DNA of 64,000 bases. It comes from Curtobacterium sp. MR_MD2014 (GTDB taxonomy: Bacteria > Actinomycetota > Actinomycetes > Actinomycetales > Microbacteriaceae). The stretch is taken from contig NZ_CP009755.1 in NCBI RefSeq assembly GCF_000772085.1, positions 3,100,001-3,164,000 on the forward strand, read 5' to 3'. A program made the position numbers and the translations under genes. Of the stretch, positions 7,902 through 16,396 are shown piece by piece; the stretch's first letter is position 1, and every line of letters starts with the position of its first letter. Under the pieces are notes generated by a model. It saw only the letters and a program-made list of their open reading frames with translations, was not told where the DNA came from and ran no database searches.

Positions 7902-8729
7902 TCAGGCCGCGACGACGGACAGCAGCCGGAGTCGGTCGTGGCTCTCGGTCCCGGGGACGGCGGTGTAGACGAGCAGCACGTGCGCCTGCTCCGGGTCGAG
8001 GAGCACCTGGCAGTGCAGCTCGAGTCGGCCGACCTCCGGGTGGTCGTAGCGCTTGACGGTCCCCGGGACGAGGCCGACCTCCTGCCGGTCCCACAGCGTC
8101 CGGAACTCGTCGGAGCGTTGCAGGAGCTCGTCCGCGAGCCGCGCTGCCCGGGACCCGGGACCGCGCCGGGTCGCGACCTCACGCAGTGACGACACGTACA
8201 GCCGCGCGGTGGTGTCGCGGTCCTCCGGCGGGAAGAGGTCCCGCGCACCCGGTTCGGTGAACCAGCGCCAGCCGATCGAGCGCGACGACCCCTGCCGCTG
8301 GCTCGCGTCCCCGAACAGTGCGGCGGCGAGCGGCGTCTGCAGGAGCGTCTCGCCGAGTTCCGTGACGACCTCGGCCGGCGTGTCCACCAGGCGGTCGAAG
8401 ATGCGCATCATGCCCGGGCCCACGTGGTCCGAGCCCGCGCCGGACTCCGGCGGTCGGTGCCCGGCGAGGCGGAAGACGTGGTCGCGTTCCGCCCGGCTCA
8501 GGTGGAGCCCCTGCGCGATCGCGGCGACCATCTGCTCGGAGGGCTGCGGACCGGTGCCCCGTTCGAGCCGGGCGTAGTAGTCCGGGGACATGTGGCAGAC
8601 CGCCGCGACCTCCTCGCGGCGCAGCCCGGAGGTCCGGCGCCGCTGTCCTGGCGGGAGACCGACGTCGGACGGTTGCAGGGCCTCCCGGCGTCCGCGGAGG
8701 AAGGCGCCGAGCGCCGGTCGATCGATCAC
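7902..8729 (-). CDS. XRE-family regulator with MmyB-like ligand domain (copy 1)
   Basis: This 275-residue DNA-binding regulator has a helix-turn-helix at about residues 5-75 ([25 protein letters not shown]). It is followed by a PAS-like MmyB C-terminal domain (about 100-270) thought to bind a small hydrophobic ligand. The GTG at 8729 follows GAGG at an 8-nt gap. The gene diverges from an SDR dehydrogenase gene. In actinobacteria such XRE/MmyB regulators usually repress the adjacent, divergently read oxidoreductase and themselves. A second module of the same layout lies at 42014-43919. Confidence 0.9.
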   Translation of the reverse strand: MIDRPALGAFLRGRREALQPSDVGLPPGQRRRTSGLRREEVAAVCHMSPDYYARLERGTGPQPSEQMVAAIAQGLHLSRAERDHVFRLAGHRPPESGAGSDHVGPGMMRIFDRLVDTPAEVVTELGETLLQTPLAAALFGDASQRQGSSRSIGWRWFTEPGARDLFPPEDRDTTARLYVSSLREVATRRGPGSRAARLADELLQRSDEFRTLWDRQEVGLVPGTVKRYDHPEVGRLELHCQVLLDPEQAHVLLVYTAVPGTESHDRLRLLSVVAA

Positions 8730-8805
8730 TGGCCCATCCTCGCCGGTCCGCGTCCTCCGCAGCCACGGTCCGTCAGGTCCTGGTTGCGGTCCGGTCGCCG
8801 ACGCA

Positions 8806-8819
8806 GGCTGGCACCAGCC
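8806..8819. promoter_or_regulatory. candidate operator between XRE regulator and SDR
   Basis: The 6+6 inverted repeat GGCTGG-CA-CCAGCC lies midway in the 122-bp divergent gap, 32 bp before the SDR start. Position and symmetry suit binding by the neighbouring XRE regulator. No -10 or -35 box is clear, and a 6-bp arm can occur by chance at this GC content. Confidence 0.35.
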
Positions 8820-8851
8820 CGACGACGGGCGACGATCCCGAGGAGACCACC

Positions 8852-9790
8852 GTGCCGACACGACCCATCGACATCACCCTGCCGCGACTGGACGGCACCC
8901 GCGCCGTCGTCACCGGTGCGAGCGACGGCATCGGCCTGGGCATCGCGACGGCACTCGCGGGCGCCGGCGCCACGGTCGTGCTCCCCGTGCGCAACCCGAG
9001 CAAGGGCGAGGCCGCACGCATCCGGGTGCTCCGCGAGCACCCGGACGCCGACGTGCAGCTCGGCGCGATGGACCTGTCGTCCCTCGCCTCGGTGGACGCG
9101 TTCGCGGAGTCGATGCGGTCTGCCGGTCAGCCGGTCGGCCTGCTCGTGGGCAACGCCGGGGTCATGACCCCACCCGAGCGGCAGACCACGGCCGACGGCT
9201 TCGAGCTGCAGCTCGGCACGAACCACCTCGGACACGTCGCACTCGTCCGCGGACTCCTGCCGCTGCTCCGTTCGGCGCGCGGCCACGTCACGTCGCAGAT
9301 CAGCATCGTCGCGCGCAGCGGCGCCGTGCACTGGGAGGACCCGAACTGGGAGCGGAGCTACGACGGGATGCGCGCGTACCGGCAGTCGAAGATCGCGTTC
9401 GGCCTGTTCGGGCTCGAGCTCGCCCGACGGAGCGCCGACCGCGGATGGGGCATCACGAGCAACCTCGCGCACCCCGGGGTCGCGCCGACGAGCCTGCTCG
9501 CCGCGCGCCCGGAGCTCGGTCGGAGCGGCGACACCCCGCAGGTCCGGGTGATCCGCTGGTTGTCCGCTCGGGGCCTGCTCGTCGGGACCCCGAGGACCGC
9601 CGGGTTGCCGGCGCTCGTCGCAGCCACCGACCCGGCCGTGCGGGACGGCGGGTTCGTGGGTCCGACGGGTGCCGGCGGTGTCGGCGGAGCGCCCGGACGG
9701 ACGCCGCTGTGGAAGCCACTGCGCAGTGCCGAGGACGCCCGACGCGTGTGGGAGCTGTCCGAGGAGCTGCTCGGCACGTCGGTCGCGTGA
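8852..9790 (+). CDS. short-chain dehydrogenase (retinol dehydrogenase-like)
   Basis: This NAD(P)-dependent oxidoreductase has 312 residues. The cofactor motif TGASDGIG is near residue 16-23, NAGVMTPPE follows at about 104, and the catalytic Tyr-Lys pair is in YRQSK. The long substrate loop after the Tyr (APTSLLAARPELGR) resembles the WW-oxidoreductase/retinol dehydrogenase subgroup. GTG at 8852 follows AGGAG at a 6-nt gap. Expression is probably controlled by the divergent XRE/MmyB gene. The substrate cannot be read from sequence. Confidence 0.9.
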   Translation: MPTRPIDITLPRLDGTRAVVTGASDGIGLGIATALAGAGATVVLPVRNPSKGEAARIRVLREHPDADVQLGAMDLSSLASVDAFAESMRSAGQPVGLLVGNAGVMTPPERQTTADGFELQLGTNHLGHVALVRGLLPLLRSARGHVTSQISIVARSGAVHWEDPNWERSYDGMRAYRQSKIAFGLFGLELARRSADRGWGITSNLAHPGVAPTSLLAARPELGRSGDTPQVRVIRWLSARGLLVGTPRTAGLPALVAATDPAVRDGGFVGPTGAGGVGGAPGRTPLWKPLRSAEDARRVWELSEELLGTSVA

Positions 9791-9821
9791 CGTCCGCGAC
9801 CGGCGCTGTCAGGATGGCCGC

Positions 9822-10991
9822 ATGAGCGTCATGATCTCGGTGTTCGATGCGCAGCGCACCCGCACGAGCGAGAAGTACACCGCGTACCCGCCCGAGGTCC
9901 TGCCGATGTTCGTCGCCGAGATGGACTCGGTCCCCGCCGAGCCGGTGCGCGAGGCACTCGAGCGCGCCGTCCGCACCGGGGACACCGGGTACGTCGGGCA
10001 CACCCGGGTGCTGCCCGAGGTCTTCGCCGACTTCGCCGACCGCCGGTGGGGATGGGACGTCGACCCCGACCTCGTCCGGACCACGACGGACGTGTCGGTC
10101 GCGGCGGTCGAGGTGCTCCGGCGGGTCATCGACCCCGGCGACCAGGTCGTCGTCATGCCGCCCGTCTACCCGCCGTTCTGGGAGTACGTCCGCGAGGCCG
10201 GCGGCACCGTGGCCGAGGTGCCGCTGCTCGCCCCGGACGGCGAACCCGACCCGTTCGACACCACGGCCGGGTGGCGGATGGACCTCGCCGGGGTCGAGCG
10301 CGCCTTCGCCGGCGGCGCCCGGACGGTGCTGCTCTGCAACCCGCACAACCCCCTCGGGCTCGTGCACGCCCGCGACGACCTGGTGGCACTCGCCCGGCTC
10401 GCCGCGGAGTGGGACGCCGTCGTCGTCTCCGACGAGATCCACGCGCCGCTCGTGCACGCGGACGCGGTGTTCACGCCGTTCCTCACCTGCGGACCCGAGG
10501 CGGTCGAGCACGGCGTCGCCCTGACGAGCGCGAGCAAGGCGTGGAACCTGGCCGGGACGAAGTGCGCGCTGATGGTCGGGGCGTCCGAGCGGGCGCGCGG
10601 CTGGTTCGACGGGCTGCCCGTCGAGGTCGTCGAGCGCACCGGGATCCTCGGGTACACCGCGAGCATCGCCGCCTTCCGGGACGGTGAGCCGTGGCTCGCG
10701 TCGCTGCTCGCCGAGCTGGCCGGCAACCGCCGTGTGCTCGCCGAGGAGCTCGGCTCGGCCCTGCCCGGTGCTGGGTACCGGCAGCCGCAGGCGTCCTACC
10801 TGGCCTGGCTCGACCTGCGCGCCCTGCCGTGGGGCGACGACCCCGCACTGCAGCTGGTCGACCGGGCGAAGGTCGCGCTGACGAACGGTCGCGACTTCGG
10901 GCAGCCGGGCATCGGCCACGCCCGGCTCAACTTCGGGTGCTCCGAGGAGACCCTGCGCGAGGGGCTCGCGCGCCTGGCGTCCGCCCGCTGA
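9822..10991 (+). CDS. MalY/PatB-type PLP C-S beta-lyase or aminotransferase
   Basis: This fold-type I pyridoxal-phosphate enzyme has 389 residues. MFVAEMDS at the start is the MalY/PatB hallmark (family form WVADMDF). NPHNPLG, SDEIHAPLV and the Schiff-base lysine in SASKAWNLAGTKC are all in the expected order. Family members split cystathionine or other cysteine S-conjugates into a thiol, pyruvate and ammonia, and some also act as regulators. ATG at 9822 is chosen because the MFVAEMDS motif falls at the normal distance from the N-terminus. The preceding SDR ends 31 bp upstream on the same strand. Confidence 0.9.
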   Translation: MSVMISVFDAQRTRTSEKYTAYPPEVLPMFVAEMDSVPAEPVREALERAVRTGDTGYVGHTRVLPEVFADFADRRWGWDVDPDLVRTTTDVSVAAVEVLRRVIDPGDQVVVMPPVYPPFWEYVREAGGTVAEVPLLAPDGEPDPFDTTAGWRMDLAGVERAFAGGARTVLLCNPHNPLGLVHARDDLVALARLAAEWDAVVVSDEIHAPLVHADAVFTPFLTCGPEAVEHGVALTSASKAWNLAGTKCALMVGASERARGWFDGLPVEVVERTGILGYTASIAAFRDGEPWLASLLAELAGNRRVLAEELGSALPGAGYRQPQASYLAWLDLRALPWGDDPALQLVDRAKVALTNGRDFGQPGIGHARLNFGCSEETLREGLARLASAR

Positions 10992-11007
10992 CCCCGCTCG
11001 GCAGGCG

Positions 11008-11793
11008 TCACTCGAAGCGCTGCCACTCCGGCTTGTTGGCGTACGTGTACCGGTAGTAGTCCGCCAGACGGAGCCCGGCTGCGGCCTCCTCGTCCACCAC
11101 GACGGTCGCGTGCTCGTGCAGCTGCAACGCCGACCCGGGCACGAACGACGACAGCGGCCCCTCGACCGCGGCGGCCACGGCGTCGGCCTTCGCCGAGCCC
11201 TGCGCGACGAGGACGAGCTCACGCGCCTCGAGGATCGTGCCGAGCCCCTGCGTCATGCAGTGCGTCGGCACCTGATCGAGCGAGTCGAAGAAGCGGGCGT
11301 TGGCCTCGCGCGTGGACGGTGCGAGGGTCTTGATGCGGGTGCGGGACGCGAACGACGACGTCGGCTCGTTGAACCCGATGTGCCCGTTCGCCCCGATCCC
11401 GAGGATCTGCACGTCGACCCCGCCGGCGGCCCGGATCGCAGCGTCGTACTCCTTCGCCGCGAACGCCAGGTCCGTCGCGCGGCCGTCCGGCACCCGCACC
11501 CGCGAGGGGTCGAACCCGAGCGGCTCCACGACGTCGCGCTGGATCACCGACGCGTACGACTCCGGGTGCTCGAGCGGGATCCCGACGTACTCGTCGAGGG
11601 CGAACCCGCGGGCCGCGGCGAAGGACACCTCGCCCGCCTCGACCCGACGACGCAGGTCGGCGTAGATGCCCTGCGGGCTCGACCCGGTGGCGAGACCCAC
11701 GACGGCGGACGGCTTCTCGGCCACGACCGAGGCGATCTTGGCGGCAGCGACACGACCGACCTCGGCCGGCGTCGACAGGATGATGATCTCCAC
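11008..11793 (-). CDS. nagB: glucosamine-6-phosphate deaminase
   Basis: NagB converts glucosamine-6-phosphate to fructose-6-phosphate and ammonia, the last step of amino-sugar catabolism after NagA. Motifs present include the phosphate-binding GLATGSSP (33-40), the ring-opening region ALDEY with Asp67, and GIGANGHIGFNEP with His138 and Glu143. At 261 residues it is the normal length. The GTG start at 11793 lies only 11 nt from a perfect DasR-like palindrome, so GlcNAc-dependent repression is likely. No nagA or PTS gene is adjacent; nagA is 6 kb away. Confidence 0.96.
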   Translation of the reverse strand: MEIIILSTPAEVGRVAAAKIASVVAEKPSAVVGLATGSSPQGIYADLRRRVEAGEVSFAAARGFALDEYVGIPLEHPESYASVIQRDVVEPLGFDPSRVRVPDGRATDLAFAAKEYDAAIRAAGGVDVQILGIGANGHIGFNEPTSSFASRTRIKTLAPSTREANARFFDSLDQVPTHCMTQGLGTILEARELVLVAQGSAKADAVAAAVEGPLSSFVPGSALQLHEHATVVVDEEAAAGLRLADYYRYTYANKPEWQRFE

Positions 11794-11804
11794 GCCCTCA
11801 CCCT

Positions 11805-11820
11805 ACTGGTCATGACCAGT
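11805..11820. promoter_or_regulatory. DasR-type (dre) operator
   Basis: ACTGGTCATGACCAGT is a perfect 16-bp palindrome in the 58-bp gap between nagB and the divergent Nudix gene. It fits the DasR/GntR dre consensus (A-C/G-TGGTCTAGACCA-G/C-T) at every conserved position; only the two central bases differ. Its position 11 nt before the nagB start suits repression of nagB, and possibly of both genes. Confidence 0.85.
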
Positions 11821-11851
11821 CGCCGACAGGGGTGCTCGGTAACGTGGGGGC

Positions 11852-12331
11852 ATGCCCACCCCTGACTTCGTCCTGTCCCTGCGCGAGAAGGTCGGCAACG
11901 ATCCGCTGTGGATGACGGGCATCACCGCCGTCGTCACGCGCGGCGAGGGCCCCGACCGCGAACTGCTCGTCGTCCGGCGCGCGGACAACGGCGCGCTGAC
12001 GCCGGTGACGGGGATCGTCGACCCGGGTGAGGAACCCGCGGTCGCCGCCGAGCGCGAGGTCCTCGAGGAGGCCGACGTCGTCGCGGTCGCCGAGCGCCTG
12101 ACCTGGGTGCACGTCCTGCCCGAGATGACCTACCCGAACGGTGACCGGGCGCAGTACCTCGACCTGGTCTTCGCGTGCCGGTACGTGTCCGGCACGCCCG
12201 CCCCCGCGGACGGCGAGAACACCGAGGCGTTCTGGGCGCGGCTCGACGCCCTGCCGGAGATGTCCGCGGACATGCTGGAGCGGGTTCGGGCGGGCCTGTC
12301 CGACGAGCCGGCCGCGCGCTTCGAGCGCTGA
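11852..12331 (+). CDS. Nudix hydrolase
   Basis: This 159-residue protein carries a full Nudix box, from GIVDPGEE through AEREVLEEADV (Gx5Ex7REUxEExGU-type), which binds the metal for cleavage of a nucleoside-diphosphate-linked substrate. The strand before it (LLVVRRADNGALTPVTG) and the late ENTEAFWARLDALPE are typical. The substrate is not predictable. The gene diverges from nagB and shares its operator region; its 3' end faces the small membrane-protein gene at 12358. Confidence 0.9.
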   Translation: MPTPDFVLSLREKVGNDPLWMTGITAVVTRGEGPDRELLVVRRADNGALTPVTGIVDPGEEPAVAAEREVLEEADVVAVAERLTWVHVLPEMTYPNGDRAQYLDLVFACRYVSGTPAPADGENTEAFWARLDALPEMSADMLERVRAGLSDEPAARFER

Positions 12332-12357
12332 CCCGCCGCCGACCAGGGCGCGTTTGC

Positions 12358-12585
12358 CTAGCGACCGCGACCCTGATGCCGGGACCCGTGCCGGTCCCGT
12401 GACACGCCGCGAGGCCGCAGCCGGACGAGCCCGCATCCGACGAGCACCGACACGATCCCGATGCTGATCCGGATCGCGACGACGAGCCACGGCACGTCCG
12501 TGGCCGTCTGTGCCGCTGTCAGGATCACGACCGCCGCGGACCCGACCAGGACGAGGGTGACGACACGAGCTCGACGAGGGCTCAC
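12358..12585 (-). CDS. small two-helix membrane protein, possible immunity protein
   Basis: This 75-residue protein has two hydrophobic helices (about 8-24 and 33-56) between basic ends; the C-terminus (RDRHGSRHQGRGR) is strongly positive. GTG at 12585 overlaps the stop of the secreted-protein gene by 4 bp (GTGA), so it is translationally coupled to it. Small cationic membrane proteins encoded directly after a secreted peptide are often immunity factors, which is inference here. I do not recognise the family. Confidence 0.65.
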   Translation of the reverse strand: MSPRRARVVTLVLVGSAAVVILTAAQTATDVPWLVVAIRISIGIVSVLVGCGLVRLRPRGVSRDRHGSRHQGRGR

Positions 12586-13112
12586 ACGCACCCCGTACGC
12601 GCAGCGTGGTTGTTCGAGAAGTAGACCTTCAGCTGCTTGTTGTTCTTGCACGTCCCCTTGATCGTCGCGAGGTAGGCGGCGCCGACTGCGATGATCGCCT
12701 GCACGGCGAGGCAAGCGAGCTGGCCGACTGCGGAGATCGCGCAGATCGCGGCACCGAGCACGAAGCCAGCTCCGTTGTACAGCAGGTTCTGGTCGTACTG
12801 GTTGAACGTCACGTAGTGCCCTCCAGCGTCGTAGCCTCCGCCCAGGCGAGCATCGCCCTTCGACCGCAGGACGTCGAGTTCGAGTCCGTCGCCGAGCGTG
12901 ATGACCGTGTGGTGCCCGTCCGGGTCGTCCCGTTCGGACTCGACGAGGTCTGCAGCCCGCAGCTGTCGCAGCACCGAGTCGAAGTCCGTCGTCTGCAACA
13001 GCTGCTTCGCCTCACGCACGGGGTTCGGCTCCGCGTGCGCCTGTGCAACAGGCACCACCGCCCCTGCGACCACGACGACGCTCGCGATCAACAGCCCGAT
13101 CTTGCAACCCAT
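12582..13112 (-). CDS. secreted protein with Gly/Ala-rich hydrophobic C-terminal segment
   Basis: The 176 residues begin with a signal peptide (MGCKIGLLIASVVVV, cleavage near AQAHA). An acidic, helical segment of about 70 residues (EAKQLLQTTDFDSVLRQLR) follows. A hydrophobic glycine/alanine-rich stretch (about 115-150, NGAGFVLGAAICAISAVGQL) is flanked by Cys residues, and the tail is basic (CKNNKQLKVYFSNN). ATG at 13112 follows GAGGAAG at a good distance. The layout, a leader-like acidic part then a compact hydrophobic cationic end, together with the coupled small membrane protein, is compatible with a bacteriocin precursor. I know no named family, so the function is unknown. Confidence 0.75.
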   Translation of the reverse strand: MGCKIGLLIASVVVVAGAVVPVAQAHAEPNPVREAKQLLQTTDFDSVLRQLRAADLVESERDDPDGHHTVITLGDGLELDVLRSKGDARLGGGYDAGGHYVTFNQYDQNLLYNGAGFVLGAAICAISAVGQLACLAVQAIIAVGAAYLATIKGTCKNNKQLKVYFSNNHAARTGCV

Positions 13113-13217
13113 CAGTACTTCCTCGGTTCAGTGAGGAGAGACTCCCGCACTGATGTTCCACATCCATGACCAGGAGATGTCCGGGGAGTCAATCACAGTC
13201 GCGAGGACTCGCGGGCC

Positions 13218-13251
13218 GGGAGGCGCGGGGCGGGCCCGCCCCGCGCCTCCC
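13218..13251. repeat. perfect 34-bp palindrome (GGGAGGCGCGG family)
   Basis: Two 17-base arms, GGGAGGCGCGGGGCGGG and its exact complement, abut with no loop. The palindrome lies in the 260-bp gap between the secreted-protein promoter side and the 3' end of the ABC ATPase gene. It would terminate transcription of the ABC operon coming from the right, although no T-run follows. It belongs to the dispersed palindrome family. Confidence 0.85.
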
Positions 13252-13372
13252 GATCGAAACCGGGTCGCCTTCACCCCCGCGAAGGCGACAGATCGTCGCC
13301 AACGGTTCGCAGCAGACTGTCGCTTCCGCGGAACGCTCGGGGCGGCTCGGCTCGGCGCGGCCGGCGCGGCCG

Positions 13373-14443
13373 CTACGCGAGCGGGGCGACCGCGGCCGGG
13401 GCGCCGAGCAGTCGCAGGGCCACGGCGTCACCGGCCACGCGGCGGTCGCCGACCTCGTGCTGCACCGTCACGACCGTGTCGTCATCGAGCCGGACCGTCG
13501 TGCGCCGGATCGACCCGAGGAAACTCGACGTGACGACGGTGCCGGTGACGCCCTCGGCGGCGAAGGCGACGTCCTCGGGGCGGACGTAGGCGAGCACCGG
13601 ACCGTCCGCGGTGTCCGCTGCGAGCGCCGGGACGCGGAAGCCGTAGACGAACACGTCGCCGCTGCGCAGGTCGCCACGCAGGCGGTTCGACTGCCCGACG
13701 AAGTCCGCGGTGAACGCCGAGACGGGGTGTCGGTAGAGCTCCTCGGGCGTCCCGACCTGCTCGATGCCGCCGGCGTTCATCACCGCGATGCGGTCGGAGA
13801 CGGCGAGTGCCTCCTCCTGGTCGTGGGTGACGAAGACGGTCGTGATGCCGAGGTCGCTCTGGATGCGGCGGATCTCGTCACGCAGGGACACCCGCACCTT
13901 CGCGTCGAGCGCGGACAGCGGCTCGTCGAGCAGGAGCACGCGCGGGCGGGTGACGAGGGCACGGGCGAGGGCGACCCGCTGCTGCTGCCCGCCGGAGAGC
14001 TGGTGCGGGAACCGGTCGGCGAGGCCGGCGAGGTGCACCATGTCGAGCGCTTCGATGACGCGCTCGCGGCGTGCTGGGGCGGCGACCTTCCGCATCTCGA
14101 GGCCGAACGACACGTTCTGCCGCACCGTCATGTGCGGGAAGAGCGAGTACTGCTGGAACACCATGCCGATGTCGCGCCGCTCGACCGGCACCGCGGCGAC
14201 GTCCACCCCGTCGATGCGGATCGCGCCGGCGTCGATCGCCTCGAGACCGGCGAGCGCACGCAGCGCGGTGGTCTTGCCGCAGCCGGACGGCCCGAGCAGC
14301 GAGACGAACTCGCCGGGCTCGATGCGGAGCGACAGGCCGGCGAGCGCACGGTGGGAGCCGTAGTGCTTCTCGACCGCCTCGAGCTCGACGGTCGCCCCCT
14401 CGGTGGACAGCGACGCCGGGGCGACGGGAGCGGTGACGGTCAT
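13373..14443 (-). CDS. ABC importer ATP-binding protein (PotA/FbpC type)
   Basis: This 356-residue cytosolic ATPase drives the importer encoded upstream. Motifs in order are Walker A GPSGCGKTT, Q-loop QQYSLFPHM, signature LSGGQQQR, Walker B LLLDEPLSALD and the switch His in VTHDQ, then a C-terminal TOBE-like domain from about residue 245. ATG at 14443 follows AAGGAG and overlaps the permease stop by 4 bp (ATGA). It is last in a four-gene operon SBP-permease-permease-ATPase. The family takes up spermidine/putrescine, iron(III) or phosphonates. Confidence 0.93.
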   Translation of the reverse strand: MTVTAPVAPASLSTEGATVELEAVEKHYGSHRALAGLSLRIEPGEFVSLLGPSGCGKTTALRALAGLEAIDAGAIRIDGVDVAAVPVERRDIGMVFQQYSLFPHMTVRQNVSFGLEMRKVAAPARRERVIEALDMVHLAGLADRFPHQLSGGQQQRVALARALVTRPRVLLLDEPLSALDAKVRVSLRDEIRRIQSDLGITTVFVTHDQEEALAVSDRIAVMNAGGIEQVGTPEELYRHPVSAFTADFVGQSNRLRGDLRSGDVFVYGFRVPALAADTADGPVLAYVRPEDVAFAAEGVTGTVVTSSFLGSIRRTTVRLDDDTVVTVQHEVGDRRVAGDAVALRLLGAPAAVAPLA

Positions 14444-15315
14444 GTGGACTCCTTCGGGGTGCGCCGGCGGCCCGCGCCGACCCGGCCGATGACGACGAGC
14501 AGCACGAAACCGAACAGCAGTGCGGCGAGCGAGAAGATCGCGGCCACGTACGGGTCGGTCTGCTGCACGAGCACGAGCGCGGTCTGGAACGTGGTGCGGG
14601 ACAGGAACGAGGCGAGGGTGTACTCGCCGAGGACGACCGTGACGGTCAGGAAGCACGCGGCGGTGATGCCGCGGCGGAGGTTCGGCAGCAGGATCCGCCA
14701 CGTCACGGTCCACCACGAGGCGCCGAGCGAGCGAGCGGCCTCGGACAGCACCGTGACGTCGACCGAGGTCAGCGCCGCGGCGATCGGGCGGAACGCGAAC
14801 GGCAGCGACACGATGCCGATCGCGAAGGCCAGGGTCCACGCGCCGGAGCCGAACACCTGCGCGACGACCTGGTACACGGGGATGAAGCCGACGACGAGCA
14901 CGACGACGGGCACGGTGATCGGCACCAGGCAGACGAACTCGAGCACGCGGCGCAGGCGGGGGTAGCGGAGCGCGGTGACGATCTGGGCGGGCAGCAGCAC
15001 GAGCAGCACGATCGCGACGGTGATCACGGCGATGAGCAGGGACGCCGCGAGGCCGTCGAACACCGGCTGGTACGTGGACGCGTTCGCCGGTTCGACGATC
15101 GCGGCGTAGTGGTCGAACGTGAGCGCCCCGTCGGTGCCCTGGCGGAACGTGAACTGTGCCAGGGCGACCAGCGGCGCGGCGACGACGAGTCCGACCAGGG
15201 CGAGCACGGCGACGGCGGTGCCCCGGGACGGAGCGACGCCGAAGCGGCCGATGCGGGTGGGGCCTCCAGGCCGGGATGCGGCAGCCACGGGGCGGACCGA
15301 GGGGACGGCGGTCAC
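14440..15315 (-). CDS. ABC importer permease 2 (PotC/FbpB-like)
   Basis: This 291-residue inner-membrane permease has six helices. It contains an EAA loop (EAARSLGASWWTVTWRILLP) that docks on the ATPase, and ends in basic residues. GTG at 15315 overlaps the stop of the first permease (GTGA), and its own stop overlaps the ATPase start (ATGA). All three are therefore coupled in translation. Confidence 0.92.
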   Translation of the reverse strand: MTAVPSVRPVAAASRPGGPTRIGRFGVAPSRGTAVAVLALVGLVVAAPLVALAQFTFRQGTDGALTFDHYAAIVEPANASTYQPVFDGLAASLLIAVITVAIVLLVLLPAQIVTALRYPRLRRVLEFVCLVPITVPVVVLVVGFIPVYQVVAQVFGSGAWTLAFAIGIVSLPFAFRPIAAALTSVDVTVLSEAARSLGASWWTVTWRILLPNLRRGITAACFLTVTVVLGEYTLASFLSRTTFQTALVLVQQTDPYVAAIFSLAALLFGFVLLVVIGRVGAGRRRTPKEST

Positions 15316-16391
15316 CGCTGCCACCGCGCAGCGCGACGCTGGAGCAGCGAGTAGGCGCCCATCACGACCGCCATGACCACGACCATGCCGAGGGCGAGCA
15401 CACCCGCGACGTTCTGCAGACCGATGATCGTCTCGCTGGTGAGCTGCGCGCGGATCGTCAGCGGCACGATGCCGCCCTGCGAGATGAGTGCCGCCGCGGT
15501 GGCGAACGACGAGAACGCGTTCGCGAAGAGCAGGAGCAGCGACCCCCAGAACGCCGGCGCGAGCACGGGCAGGGCGATGCGCCGCCATGAGGTCGCGCGC
15601 GAGGCGCCGAGGGTGGCGGCGGCCTCGCCCCACTGGGGCTTGACGCCCTCGAGGGCGGGCATGAACGTGAGGACCATGAGCGGCACCTGGAAGTAGACGT
15701 ACGGGATCACGAGACCGGGGACGGTGTACAGGAGGGTCCCGTTCGCGTTGAGGTCGAGACCGAAGGCCGACACCAGCCAGGTGGTGACCAGTCCCTGCGC
15801 GCCGATCGTGGCGATGAACGCGAACGCGAGCATCACGCCGCCGAACTGTGCGAGGACGCTGGCGGCGGAGTCGATCATCGAGCGGACGAGCCCGTCGGGC
15901 CGGAGCGCGGCGAGCGCCCAGCAGACCAGGGCACCGACGACGGCGCCGATCACGGCCGAGACCGCGGACAGGCCGAACGAGCCGGCGAATGCGCGGAGGA
16001 CGGACGGGTCACGGAGCGCTGCGAGGTTCGCGAGCGTGAACCGCCCGTCGCCGGTGGAGAACCCGCTGCCGACCGCGATCGAGGCGGGGACGGCCAGGAA
16101 GAGCAGGACGTACGCGGCGAACGGGGTGAGGCCGAGCCAGGCGAGGCCGGGGCGGCGGCGGGCCCGGGTCCCGGTGCGACGGGCGGCGGTGGCCGCATCC
16201 GCATCGGCGCCGGACGACGCGACGGGGGCCGCTGCCGCGCTGGTGGCGGCGGGGACCGGGACTGCCGTGCCCGCGCCCGTACCCGCGCCCGTACCCGTGC
16301 CCGTGCCCGTACCCGTGCCCGTGCCCGTGCCTGTGCCCTTGCTCGCGCCCGGGGCGAACGCGCTGCCGCCCGGCGCCGATGCGGTCGTCAT
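15312..16391 (-). CDS. ABC importer permease 1 with Gly-Thr repeat tail
   Basis: This 359-residue membrane protein has an EAA loop (EAAATLGASRATSWRRIALP) and about six helices from residue 80 onward. The first 75 residues are unusual: a Gly-Thr/Gly-Ala dipeptide tract (about 20-45), then Ala/Pro-rich sequence and a basic stretch (RRTGTRARRRPG) before helix 1. ATG at 16391 lies 5 bp after the SBP stop. The tail is coded by a short tandem repeat, as in nagA, and is not seen in ordinary permeases. Confidence 0.9.
   Translation of the reverse strand: MTTASAPGGSAFAPGASKGTGTGTGTGTGTGTGTGAGTGAGTAVPVPAATSAAAAPVASSGADADAATAARRTGTRARRRPGLAWLGLTPFAAYVLLFLAVPASIAVGSGFSTGDGRFTLANLAALRDPSVLRAFAGSFGLSAVSAVIGAVVGALVCWALAALRPDGLVRSMIDSAASVLAQFGGVMLAFAFIATIGAQGLVTTWLVSAFGLDLNANGTLLYTVPGLVIPYVYFQVPLMVLTFMPALEGVKPQWGEAAATLGASRATSWRRIALPVLAPAFWGSLLLLFANAFSSFATAAALISQGGIVPLTIRAQLTSETIIGLQNVAGVLALGMVVVMAVVMGAYSLLQRRAARWQR
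16258..16340 (-). repeat. Gly-Thr-coding simple repeat in permease 1
   Basis: Tandem 6-bp units GTGCCC or GTACCC (plus-strand reading) run for about 80 bp and encode Gly-Thr/Gly-Ala on the minus strand. The unit keeps frame when its number changes, so cytoplasmic tail length may vary between strains. Confidence 0.85.
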
Positions 16392-16396
16392 GCTGC

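Noticed and set aside
12582..13112. Lantibiotic or sactipeptide precursor
   Set aside because: No modification enzyme is encoded nearby and the precursor is far longer than usual; only an unmodified bacteriocin remains plausible.
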